This document shows, piece after piece, positions 1 through 5,771 of a stretch of 7,732 bases of DNA. The DNA comes from JABCPE02 sp963518845 (GTDB lineage: Bacteria > Bacteroidota > Bacteroidia > Flavobacteriales > Weeksellaceae), in contig CAUQKV010000045.1 in assembly GCA_963518845.1 (NCBI GenBank), positions 1 through 7,732 of the forward strand, in the 5' to 3' direction. A model generated the notes under the pieces. The model was not told where the DNA came from and searched no databases. It saw only the letters and a list, made by a program, of their open reading frames with translations. The position numbers and the translations under genes were made by a program. Positions within the stretch are counted from its first letter, which is position 1, and each line of letters begins with the position of its first letter.

Positions 1-1242
1 GAAAAAGAAAGACAAAGACAAACGAATGGTATAGAGCTTATCGCTTCTGAGAATTTCGTTTCTGATGATGTTATGAAAGCTATGGGCAGCGTTCTTACGA
101 ACAAATACGCAGAAGGCTACCCAGGGAGAAGATATTACGGCGGCTGTGAAGTGGTGGATGAAGTGGAACAACTAGCCATAGATAGAGCAAAACAGCTTTT
201 CGGGGTGGATTATGTGAATGTGCAGCCGCACTCTGGTTCTCAGGCAAATGCAGCGGTATATTTGGCTGTGCTGAAACCTGGTGACACGGTGCTGGGAATG
301 GACTTGTCTATGGGTGGACACCTTACGCATGGTTCACATGTTAATTTCTCTGGAATCAACTTTAGACCTGTATTTTACGGTGTTGAGAGAGAGTCGGGGA
401 GAATAGACTATGAGCAAATGAGACAAGTTGCCCTAAAAGAAAAACCAAAAATGATAATCGCTGGATTTTCAGCTTATTCCAGAGATTTGGACTATGCTAA
501 ATTCCGCGAAGTAGCAGATGAAGTAGGAGCTACGCTTTGGGCAGATATCGCTCACCCAGCGGGGCTTATCGCTAAAAAGTTATTGAATTCGCCTTTTGAG
601 CATTGTCATATCGTTACTACAACGACTCACAAGACTCTGAGAGGGCCGAGAGGAGGGATGATTATGCTTGGAAAAGACTATGAAAATCCATACGGACACA
701 AAACGCCAAAAGGAGAAACTAAAATGATGAGCGCCGTGCTGGATGGCGCTGTATTCCCAGGGATTCAGGGAGGGCCGCTGGAGCATGTAATCGCTGGTAA
801 AGCGGTGGCTTATGGCGAGGCTCTTGACCAAAAATTTGAGGTGTATGCTAAACAAGTCATCGCAAATTCCCAAGCATTGGCTAAAGCTATGATAGACAGA
901 GGTTTTGACATTGTAAGTGGTGGAACAGATAACCACTTGATGCTCATTGATTTAAGAAATAAAGGAGTAAATGGAAAAGAAACTGAAAAAGCCTTAGTAA
1001 AAGCGGATATCACATGTAACAAAAATATGGTGCCATACGATGACAAATCGCCGTTTATCACTTCGGGGATTAGATTAGGAACTGCGGCGGTGACGACTCG
1101 CGGACTGAAAGAGGCTGATATGCCAGTTATCGCGGATTTGATAGACGAAGTTATAAAGAATATCAATGATGAAAAAGTCCTAGATGCAGTAAAAGTCAAA
1201 GTAAATGACCTGATGAAGGGAAGAGCATTGTTTAATGCATAA
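1..1242 (+). CDS. glyA: Serine hydroxymethyltransferase (5'-truncated by window edge)
   Basis: PLP-dependent cytoplasmic enzyme that interconverts serine plus tetrahydrofolate with glycine plus 5,10-methylene-tetrahydrofolate, the main entry to one-carbon metabolism. The frame is open from base 1 and reads EKERQRQTNGIELIASENF before the first in-window Met at 73. That Met is therefore internal, and roughly a dozen or slightly more N-terminal residues lie outside the window. Family hallmarks are all present: IELIASENF, the NKYAEGYPG..YYGG block, QPHSGSQAN, the DIAHPAGL motif, and the Schiff-base lysine in TTTTHKTLRGPRGG, whose Lys codon is 631-633. The C-terminal TSGIRLGTAAVTTRG is also intact, so the enzyme looks fully functional. 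The gene is richer in G+C than the accessory block downstream. It is followed by a hairpin terminator, so recX is probably transcribed mainly on its own. Confidence 0.98.
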   Translation, partial: EKERQRQTNGIELIASENFVSDDVMKAMGSVLTNKYAEGYPGRRYYGGCEVVDEVEQLAIDRAKQLFGVDYVNVQPHSGSQANAAVYLAVLKPGDTVLGMDLSMGGHLTHGSHVNFSGINFRPVFYGVERESGRIDYEQMRQVALKEKPKMIIAGFSAYSRDLDYAKFREVADEVGATLWADIAHPAGLIAKKLLNSPFEHCHIVTTTTHKTLRGPRGGMIMLGKDYENPYGHKTPKGETKMMSAVLDGAVFPGIQGGPLEHVIAGKAVAYGEALDQKFEVYAKQVIANSQALAKAMIDRGFDIVSGGTDNHLMLIDLRNKGVNGKETEKALVKADITCNKNMVPYDDKSPFITSGIRLGTAAVTTRGLKEADMPVIADLIDEVIKNINDEKVLDAVKVKVNDLMKGRALFNA

Positions 1243-1273
1243 AATCATTTTTAATCATCATTAAAATTTTAAT

Positions 1274-1307
1274 TTTGCCAAGGTTTCATAACTTTGGCAA
1301 AGTTTTT
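1274..1307 (+). terminator. Rho-independent terminator of glyA
   Basis: Ten-base stem: TTTGCCAAGG (1274-1283) pairs with CTTTGGCAAA (1292-1301), including one G-T wobble, around an eight-base loop. One G and then five T follow (1303-1307). It begins 32 bases after the glyA stop and ends nine bases before the recX start. The downstream arm also carries the recX -7 promoter box. Confidence 0.8.
1289..1296 (+). promoter_or_regulatory. Putative -7 box for recX (TAACTTTG)
   Basis: TAACTTTG is an exact match to the Bacteroidota -7 consensus TAnnTTTG. Transcription would start near 1303, giving a leader of about 13 bases before the recX ATG. No TTTG -33 box sits at the usual 19-23 base distance; that place holds only an A+T-rich tract that includes the palindrome TTAAAATTTTAA (1261-1272). 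The promoter call is therefore tentative. The box overlaps the loop and right arm of the glyA terminator. Confidence 0.45.
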
Positions 1308-1315
1308 AAGTAGGC

Positions 1316-1783
1316 ATGGAAGAAAAAAGAAAATCGTACACTTTTGAGGAGATTAAACAAAAACTGGTGAATTACTGCATTTACCAAGACCGATGCCATC
1401 AGGAAGTGGAACAAAAAATGCAGGATTTTCTGCTGATTCCAGAGGCTAAAGATGAGATAATGCTTTATCTAATCAATGAAAATTATCTCAATGAAGAGCG
1501 ATTTGCCAGAAGCTACATCAGAGGGAAATTTTACCTGAAAAACTGGGGCAGGATAAAGATAAAAAATCACTTGAAATTCAAAGGAATTTCCGAAAAACTT
1601 ATCAATAAATGCATGGACGAGATAGATGAAACCGATTACCAAAAGACAATAGAAAAGTTGTATAAAGCCTATTTTTCCGAGCAGAAAGGTTTAAAAAACT
1701 ATCAAAAAGCCATGAAAACAGTGCGCTATCTCATATCAAAAGGCTATGAGTATGAGCTGATTAGGGAAGTGGTGCAGGAATAA
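1316..1783 (+). CDS. recX: Regulatory protein RecX
   Basis: 155 residues, the usual size for RecX, a cytoplasmic all-helical protein that binds RecA filaments and limits their recombinase and coprotease activity. The sequence fits the three repeated three-helix units. The first spans about residues 10-55 (LVNYCIYQDRCHQEVEQKM). The signature second unit runs about 56-105, with YLNEERFARSYIRGKF, then WGRIKIKNHLKFKGIS and LINKCM. The third spans 106-155 with RYLISKGYEYELIREVV. The start at 1316 is preceded by TAGG only, typical of the weak ribosome sites in this phylum. recX here lies behind glyA rather than beside recA. Its own -7 box appears to lie in the glyA terminator, and the shared hairpin at 1795-1824 ends it. 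Confidence 0.9.
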   Translation: MEEKRKSYTFEEIKQKLVNYCIYQDRCHQEVEQKMQDFLLIPEAKDEIMLYLINENYLNEERFARSYIRGKFYLKNWGRIKIKNHLKFKGISEKLINKCMDEIDETDYQKTIEKLYKAYFSEQKGLKNYQKAMKTVRYLISKGYEYELIREVVQE

Positions 1784-1794
1784 GATTTTATATA

Positions 1795-1824
1795 AAAATC
1801 CAGCCTTTTTGAGGGCTGGGTTTT
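1795..1824. terminator. Bidirectional terminator between recX and the minus-strand operon
   Basis: An eleven-base stem (1795-1805 with 1814-1824), including one G-T wobble, has the G+C core CCAGCC/GGCTGG and an eight-base loop. The arms end in A4 on the left and T4 on the right, and the left A-run is five bases (1794-1798). Both strands therefore read a hairpin followed by T residues, slightly better for minus-strand transcripts. It lies 12 bases after the recX stop and 9 bases beyond the stop of the converging gene ending at 1833. Confidence 0.85.
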
Positions 1825-1832
1825 GGATTTAA

Positions 1833-2456
1833 TTATTTCAAAGATTTTACTTTGTTGAGATGCCATTTAAGTCTTTCAAAAGAACCATTGTCCAATGCTC
1901 TTTGCCCTGTCAGCATACCAGAGAAAAACACAATAGTGTCTTTAAAATCAGGATTATTGATGATTCTATAAGTGCCTATAGTGTCATCAAACTCAAATTC
2001 AAAATTCATCATATTGCTTTTCAATAAATTTCTTGCAAAAGTATCGCAGACTACGATAATTTCAGGATTTATTTCTTTTATGATTTCTTTTGAAATTTCC
2101 AATTGTTGTTTGATAAAGTCAGGCTCTTTCTTATAAAAATTTTCTATGCTCCGCTGTTTAGTTTCTCTAATACACAAGAGATCAAGAAAAGTCCAATCAT
2201 TTTTGTTTTCTACAAGAAGAGGAAATCTTTTAAAATATCGGTCATTATTATTAGTTGCATCAAAACTTTTATAATATTCTTCTTTTTTTGCTTGTTTTTC
2301 TCTGAAAGAAGGATTTAAGCCTATAAACAATACTTTTCTTCCCGTGTGGAACTGAGAATAAACATATTTTCTGTTGATAATTTCTTGTAGTTCAGGGTCT
2401 TGGGATTTGTAATTCTCAAATAAGTTTTTGATTTTTTCTTCGTAAATTTTATACAT
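1833..2456 (-). CDS. Uracil-DNA glycosylase-superfamily-like protein
   Basis: 207 residues, cytoplasmic, no signal peptide. The core resembles the UDG fold. VLFIGLNPSFRE (residues 42-53) sits where the family has its active-site motif A after the first beta-strand. DWTFLDLLCIRET (87-99) resembles the uracil-pocket region. PEIIVVCDTFAR (131-142) matches the central strand 'IVVCxxxA'. The C-terminal VFFSGMLTGQRALDN plus ERLKWHL (176-200) stands where motif B closes on DNA. The family normally cuts damaged or modified bases from DNA, but no canonical HPS motif B is present, so substrate and even activity are uncertain. A GLNPS-type DUF1643-like relative is an alternative. It is the last gene of the minus-strand block, 13 bases after the YD-repeat gene and just before the shared terminator. 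Compared with glyA it is A+T rich. Confidence 0.55.
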   Translation of the reverse strand: MYKIYEEKIKNLFENYKSQDPELQEIINRKYVYSQFHTGRKVLFIGLNPSFREKQAKKEEYYKSFDATNNNDRYFKRFPLLVENKNDWTFLDLLCIRETKQRSIENFYKKEPDFIKQQLEISKEIIKEINPEIIVVCDTFARNLLKSNMMNFEFEFDDTIGTYRIINNPDFKDTIVFFSGMLTGQRALDNGSFERLKWHLNKVKSLK

Positions 2457-2469
2457 AATTCTATAATTT

Positions 2470-3402
2470 TTAATTGTAATATTCTATTTCAGATCGTTGC
2501 ACACCTATGAGTTCGCCATTTACGCAGGTTGTTTGTTGTATCATATTTCCATATTCATCATAAACCTGCTTGATATTGAAAATATCTGTTTCTTCGCCAT
2601 TTTCATCATATTCTTGGAAAATCACATCTGTGATGTTTCCACTGGTGTATTTTATATTTGTTGTCTTTGTTAAGGTATCATTATTGAAATTTTCTTTGTA
2701 CTCACTGATGATTTCTTTTTTGTCATTATATTCATACTTACATATTTCTTTTGTGGTATTATGTTTTGTGCATTCTATTATTTCTACCTTGTTATGCTGG
2801 TCATCATATTTTATAGTCCTTTTCGTTCCACCAAGGTCATAATCAATAGAAGTATCACGCTCTCGAAAAGAAATATTATGAGATTCCTCTATCATATCAT
2901 TGTTTTCATCATATTTGGCGCAAATTTTATGATGTACAAATTCTATCATTTCGTCCAAAATCTCTCCACATTCATTAGAGTATTCGTATATGGAGCATTC
3001 TGTTTTATTTCCTCGTTCATCATATTGATATGAAATTTTTTTTGGATGAATATTTTCTTTATCACAAGAATTCTCTTCTACAAGTCTCCCTTTATCATCA
3101 TAGGAATATATTGTTTTACAGGTATAATCATCTGTCAAAGGATGTTGTGACTCTCCATTTTTCTCATACTTTTCAGTTAGTTTTCCTTCTTTGTCGTAGA
3201 TATAACTTATTGATTCTATGGTATATTCACTTTGGTCATCAGACCAATATCTATGTTTTTCTTCCAAAATATTTCCATTTTGGTCATAGAGAGAGGTGTG
3301 GTCTTCGGTCTGAATCTCTACAGTTTGTTCGTTTTCTATTCCCACTATAAAGTCTCGTTTACAGATGTTTTTTATTTTTTTAGTTTTGTCGTTTTTATTC
3401 AT
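2470..3402 (-). CDS. YD/RHS-type repeat protein, cytoplasmic, function unknown
   Basis: 310 very acidic and hydrophilic residues without signal peptide or membrane segment. Almost the whole chain consists of degenerate beta-hairpin repeats of the YD (RHS) kind: a Tyr-Asp pair followed by x-x-G-N/K/R and an alternating hydrophobic strand. Copies begin near residues 39 (YDQNGNILEE), 69 (YDKEGKLTEK), 101 (YDDKGRLVEE), 127 (YDERGNKTEC), 164 (YDENNDMIEE), 199 (YDDQHNKVEI), 225 (YNDKKEIISE), 265 (YDENGEETDI) and 281 (YDEYGNMIQQ). Large Rhs/Tc toxins use such repeats to build a shell, but this protein has no export signal, no RHS core autocleavage motif and no toxin tail. A standalone binding scaffold or an orphan immunity-like protein is possible. 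It starts 8 bases after the 65-residue gene, so it is probably cotranscribed with it. Confidence 0.75.
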   Translation of the reverse strand: MNKNDKTKKIKNICKRDFIVGIENEQTVEIQTEDHTSLYDQNGNILEEKHRYWSDDQSEYTIESISYIYDKEGKLTEKYEKNGESQHPLTDDYTCKTIYSYDDKGRLVEENSCDKENIHPKKISYQYDERGNKTECSIYEYSNECGEILDEMIEFVHHKICAKYDENNDMIEESHNISFRERDTSIDYDLGGTKRTIKYDDQHNKVEIIECTKHNTTKEICKYEYNDKKEIISEYKENFNNDTLTKTTNIKYTSGNITDVIFQEYDENGEETDIFNIKQVYDEYGNMIQQTTCVNGELIGVQRSEIEYYN

Positions 3403-3410
3403 AAATTAGA

Positions 3411-3608
3411 TTAACTCAGTTTTGTTATTATGAAATTACCTGGTGATCTGTAAGATTGAGCAGTTTGATTAAATCCAAGTCTTTTTATTTCTTCTTCAAT
3501 GTCTAACATATTGGGAGCATGAAGGTTTCCTTTTGATAAAACAATAAATTCATAGCCTTTAGGCATATTTCCATATTGTCTAGGAGCTTTTAATTTGTAG
3601 CGGAACAT
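3411..3608 (-). CDS. Small conserved-looking protein of unknown function (65 aa)
   Basis: 65 residues, basic, no signal peptide. I do not recognise the family. The layout suggests a small alpha/beta fold. An N-terminal strand MFRYKLKAPRQYG leads to PKGYEFIVLSKG (16-27), a second strand. A helix DIEEEIKRLGF (36-46) follows, and a final strand SPGNFIITKL (55-64) ends the chain. It is treated as real because it sits in the gap between two genes of the same strand, 40 bases after one and 8 bases before the next, has balanced codon use, and reads as a compact fold. Its neighbours suggest cotranscription with the YD-repeat gene. Function cannot be inferred. Confidence 0.6.
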   Translation of the reverse strand: MFRYKLKAPRQYGNMPKGYEFIVLSKGNLHAPNMLDIEEEIKRLGFNQTAQSYRSPGNFIITKLS

Positions 3609-3648
3609 ATTTTAGTAGTATTTTAAGGTTAAATATTTAGTAATATAT

Positions 3649-4065
3649 TTATTTGAAAATTGCTTTAGGTGCCCCTTGTTTTATCCATTTAGATTGAGAA
3701 CTAAGCCACCAAACATCGGTTGAGAAAAAGCCTGCTTCTATTACTTTCCACTGACCATTAGTTTTTTTAAGAAAAGCCTCTCCATGGCAGCAATCCATCC
3801 AGTCTTCTTCCATTTGTATTTTTTTACCATCTTTTCTGAAAATTTCTGTTTCTATCCATGCATAACCATTGGAAGAGATATTGAATTTATAAGGTTTAAA
3901 GATGAATTCCTGTTTTGTTTGTTTTTTGCCCTCTTTTCTTACAGCATCTAATATTTTTTCTCTTTCTACTTTGTTTTTCGTAGTTTTATTTATATAACTT
4001 ACCACACTCTGTGCAAAAGAAAAACTTGCCATGAATAGCCCTGTAATAATTGCGATTTTTTTCAT
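3649..4065 (-). CDS. Sec-exported protein of unknown function (138 aa)
   Basis: A clear type I signal peptide is seen: MKK, then a hydrophobic core to residue 18, with cleavage expected at SFA|QS. The mature part is about 120 residues and probably periplasmic. It starts with a polar helix (VEREKILDAVRKEG, 33-46), then strands around FIFKPYKFNISS and GYAWIETEIF (54-76). An adjacent cysteine pair (Cys92-Cys93 in DWMDCCHGEAF) is followed by NGQWKVIEAG (103-112), TDVWW (116-120) and the ending APKAIF. The helix followed by a curved sheet, with W-x-V-x-E near the end, is reminiscent of small NTF2-like secreted domains, but this is inference from pattern only. It starts 12 bases after the preceding exported protein gene, so the two are probably cotranscribed and may act together outside the inner membrane. 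Confidence 0.7.
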   Translation of the reverse strand: MKKIAIITGLFMASFSFAQSVVSYINKTTKNKVEREKILDAVRKEGKKQTKQEFIFKPYKFNISSNGYAWIETEIFRKDGKKIQMEEDWMDCCHGEAFLKKTNGQWKVIEAGFFSTDVWWLSSQSKWIKQGAPKAIFK

Positions 4066-4077
4066 AACTCTATATAT

Positions 4078-4485
4078 TTAAAAACATTTATCTTTTCTAA
4101 AAATATCATATTCTTGTTGATTTCCCATTTCAGCTATAACCTCAAAATAAAATTGCTTTTTATCTTTTCTTGTGTAGGTTACATCTAGTCCATGGCTCCC
4201 TGCATTGCTAAATTCATAAGTGCCGTTTTTCTTACCATTGATGATTTCATCATAAGTTTTTAACACGATGGGTATACGATATGAGTTATCAATAATTTTT
4301 TTCTTAAATTTCAGTGAAATTTCTTGTGATTGTCCTAAATATTTTACAGAAATAGGATTTTCATTTTTGTCAAATTTTACACTGATTTGTAATGTAGGGT
4401 CTTTGTCATTTTTGAAACACGCATACTTTTGTGAAAAAGCCATACTGCTTAATGATAAAGCAAGGATAAAATAAATTTTGTTCAT
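4078..4485 (-). CDS. Sec-exported small protein with a terminal cysteine pair (135 aa)
   Basis: First gene of the minus-strand block. It has a signal peptide of 18-19 residues (MNKIYFILALSLSSMAFSQ), with cleavage after AFS and a Gln at the new N-terminus, a style common in Flavobacteriia. The mature protein is about 116 residues and looks beta-rich (LQISVKF, ISVKYLG, EISLKFKKK, YRIPIVLKTYD, GTYEFSNA, LDVTYTRKD, QFYFEVIAEM). It has only two cysteines, Cys23 near the mature N-terminus and Cys134 next to last, which could form a disulfide that closes a barrel or sandwich. The family is not recognised. A perfect TAnnTTTG box lies about 27 bases upstream on the same strand. No lipobox is present, so it is probably soluble in the periplasm or outside. 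Confidence 0.7.
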   Translation of the reverse strand: MNKIYFILALSLSSMAFSQKYACFKNDKDPTLQISVKFDKNENPISVKYLGQSQEISLKFKKKIIDNSYRIPIVLKTYDEIINGKKNGTYEFSNAGSHGLDVTYTRKDKKQFYFEVIAEMGNQQEYDIFRKDKCF

Positions 4486-4511
4486 TATAATTGTTGTTTA
4501 ATTTTAGATTA

Positions 4512-4519
4512 CAAATTTA
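4512..4519 (-). promoter_or_regulatory. Putative -7 box for the five-gene minus-strand operon (TAAATTTG)
   Basis: Read on the minus strand, 4519 to 4512 is TAAATTTG, an exact TAnnTTTG. Transcription would start near 4505 and give a leader of about 20 bases before the ATG at 4485. No TTTG -33 box is found at normal spacing: the nearest one on this strand is 26 bases upstream (4546-4549) and falls inside the operator-like repeats. This fits a promoter that needs an activator. No equally good box was seen in front of the four downstream genes, supporting one operon. Confidence 0.55.
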
Positions 4520-4540
4520 GCCTCCAAGTAAATTGAATTT

Positions 4541-4568
4541 TTGCCCAAATTTGTCCAAATTGAACAAA
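4541..4568. promoter_or_regulatory. Operator-like cluster: three phased TTGnnCAAA sites
   Basis: TTGCCCAAA (4541-4549), TTGTCCAAA (4551-4559) and TTGAACAAA (4560-4568) follow each other at 10- and 9-base steps, that is, on about the same helix face. Each holds the 8-base dyad TTGnnCAA. Copies one and two form a tandem 10-base repeat with a single difference. Copies two and three also form a 19-base imperfect palindrome (4550-4568), with nine-base arms around A4559 and one arm mismatch. The cluster covers the -33 area of the plus-strand promoter and lies upstream of the minus-strand -7 box, as expected for an operator serving both directions. The likely binder is the regulator encoded at 4605. 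Confidence 0.55.
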
Positions 4569-4583
4569 CTATTTTTATCTTTG
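4550..4583 (+). promoter_or_regulatory. Putative promoter of the regulator-transporter pair
   Basis: The -7 box TATCTTTG (4576-4583) matches TAnnTTTG exactly, with a TTTG -33 box at 4550-4553 and a 22-base spacer. The start of transcription would be near 4590, leaving a leader of about 15 bases. The -33 box is part of the repeated TTGnnCAAA cluster, so a bound protein would block it. This suggests autorepression. Confidence 0.6.
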
Positions 4584-4604
4584 TAAAAAATGTAGTTCCA
4601 TAGT

Positions 4605-5771
4605 ATGAAGGCGGAAATAGATAAGTTAAAAGAAGATTTTAAAAAGGTATACCACTCTAAAATACAGACAACAAAAGATATAGAAGAGTTAGCCAAAAAA
4701 ATAAATATTGGTAACAGTACGCTTCGTAGATTTTTAGGAAGAATGGAGACAGAAAGTAAATTTAGTTCTGCAACCTTAAATCTTATTTGTAAGCATATGG
4801 GATACAGTAGTTTCGATGATTACTGCAGACCTAAAAATAGTTCACTTTCGGAGCTGGATGCTTTGGAAATTTTTTATGATTCTGTCAAAGGCAAAGATAT
4901 TTTGACAAGTGAGAGGAGGTATAATGATGTGAATTATCAATATGCCAAAAAAATCTTAGAAACTAATGAAAACACCAAAAAATTTATTGAAAAATTTGCG
5001 GATAATAAGGTAGCGTTGGAATACGCTCTGGCGTGGCACCCTCACTATGGCAAGATTACAGACCCTCAATATCAGGAGATTCTGATCAACTTGGGAGAGG
5101 TGACAGGTATTTCCCATATCAAGGTTTTTGCGCCATCTTTTGGGCTGTTTGGAAAGTTCGTTTCAGAGAATTTTGATGACAAAAAAGAAATCGAGAAACA
5201 GCTGAAACATATTGATAAACAGCTGGTTCAGATGAGAAAGGATTTCAAATGGTTTTTTGTTTATCCAGAGTTTAGGGCAGCGGCAGCGAGGGCTTTATAC
5301 TATTTTCACTACAATGACCATCAAAATTTAGAGAAAGAAATTCAAACCCAATATTCTAATTTTAGGAAAAAGACCATAAATGGAGATAGAATTTTTTTTG
5401 CGAGTTATTTTGCTGATTGTCTTAATCTTATCGGGCGGTACAGCGAAGCGAAAGAGTTCATTTCCGAAATCAGCAATGAGGAATATGAAGAATTTGAAAA
5501 AGAATATCATTGCAAAAGGGACAAATATCTATTCTGTATCGTGAAAGGCATCACGCTTTTTCATCTTGGCGAAAAGAAAGAGAGCGAGAAGCTTTTTCAG
5601 GAAGTTTCAAATGTCACTTTCATGGAATTTCCTTTTGATATCAGGGATTATCTGGCACTGCAATATTATCTTTTGGGAAAACTCCTATATCCAAAAAAAA
5701 CGAAGTTTTCAGATGGTTTTAACTCCAAAATCAAGGAAATGAAATTCACTTATTTTAATAGATTTAACTGA
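4605..5771 (+). CDS. Putative HTH transcriptional regulator with helical TPR-like C-terminal region
   Basis: 388 residues, cytoplasmic. The N-terminal section (about 22-74) looks like a helix-turn-helix unit of a kind seen in Bacteroidota regulators: DIEELAKKINIGNSTLRRFLG (25-45), with the likely recognition helix NSTLRRFLG, then SSATLNLICKHMGYSSFDDYC (54-74). The other 300 residues are mainly alpha-helical. Near the end they show TPR-like helix pairs at about 264-288 (ASYFADCLNLIGRYSEAKEFI) and 308-335 (CIVKGITLFHLGEKKESEKLF), which suggests a ligand- or protein-sensing part. The start at 4605 lies 15 bases after the predicted transcript start. Its stop TGA shares a base with the next ATG (TGATG), implying translational coupling to the transporter. 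An 8-A tract (5693-5700) near the 3' end could permit slippage. The call as a DNA-binding regulator is inferred, not proven. Confidence 0.65.
   Translation: MKAEIDKLKEDFKKVYHSKIQTTKDIEELAKKINIGNSTLRRFLGRMETESKFSSATLNLICKHMGYSSFDDYCRPKNSSLSELDALEIFYDSVKGKDILTSERRYNDVNYQYAKKILETNENTKKFIEKFADNKVALEYALAWHPHYGKITDPQYQEILINLGEVTGISHIKVFAPSFGLFGKFVSENFDDKKEIEKQLKHIDKQLVQMRKDFKWFFVYPEFRAAAARALYYFHYNDHQNLEKEIQTQYSNFRKKTINGDRIFFASYFADCLNLIGRYSEAKEFISEISNEEYEEFEKEYHCKRDKYLFCIVKGITLFHLGEKKESEKLFQEVSNVTFMEFPFDIRDYLALQYYLLGKLLYPKKTKFSDGFNSKIKEMKFTYFNRFN

Noticed and set aside
810..1199. Long minus-strand open frame opposite glyA
   Set aside because: It lies fully inside a convincing glyA frame, and its translation is Ser/Phe-rich without a domain. 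It is an antisense shadow.
1261..1272. Perfect 12-base palindrome TTAAAATTTTAA downstream of glyA
   Set aside because: It is all A+T, weak as a hairpin and expected by chance in such DNA. At most it helps the recX promoter as an A+T-rich upstream tract.
1888..1895. Extra TTGTCCAA copy resembling the operator half-site
   Set aside because: It is a single copy within the coding region of the UDG-like gene, lacks the following A and has no nearby promoter. Likely chance.
2548..3103. Regularly recurring CATCATA motif considered as a CRISPR or other repeat array
   Set aside because: The repeats are short and degenerate, unevenly spaced, and encode the YD motif of an open reading frame.
3030..3350. 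Plus-strand open frames opposite the YD-repeat gene
   Set aside because: Their Phe/Tyr/His-rich translations are what the reverse complement of acidic YD repeats gives. No start context or family match was seen.
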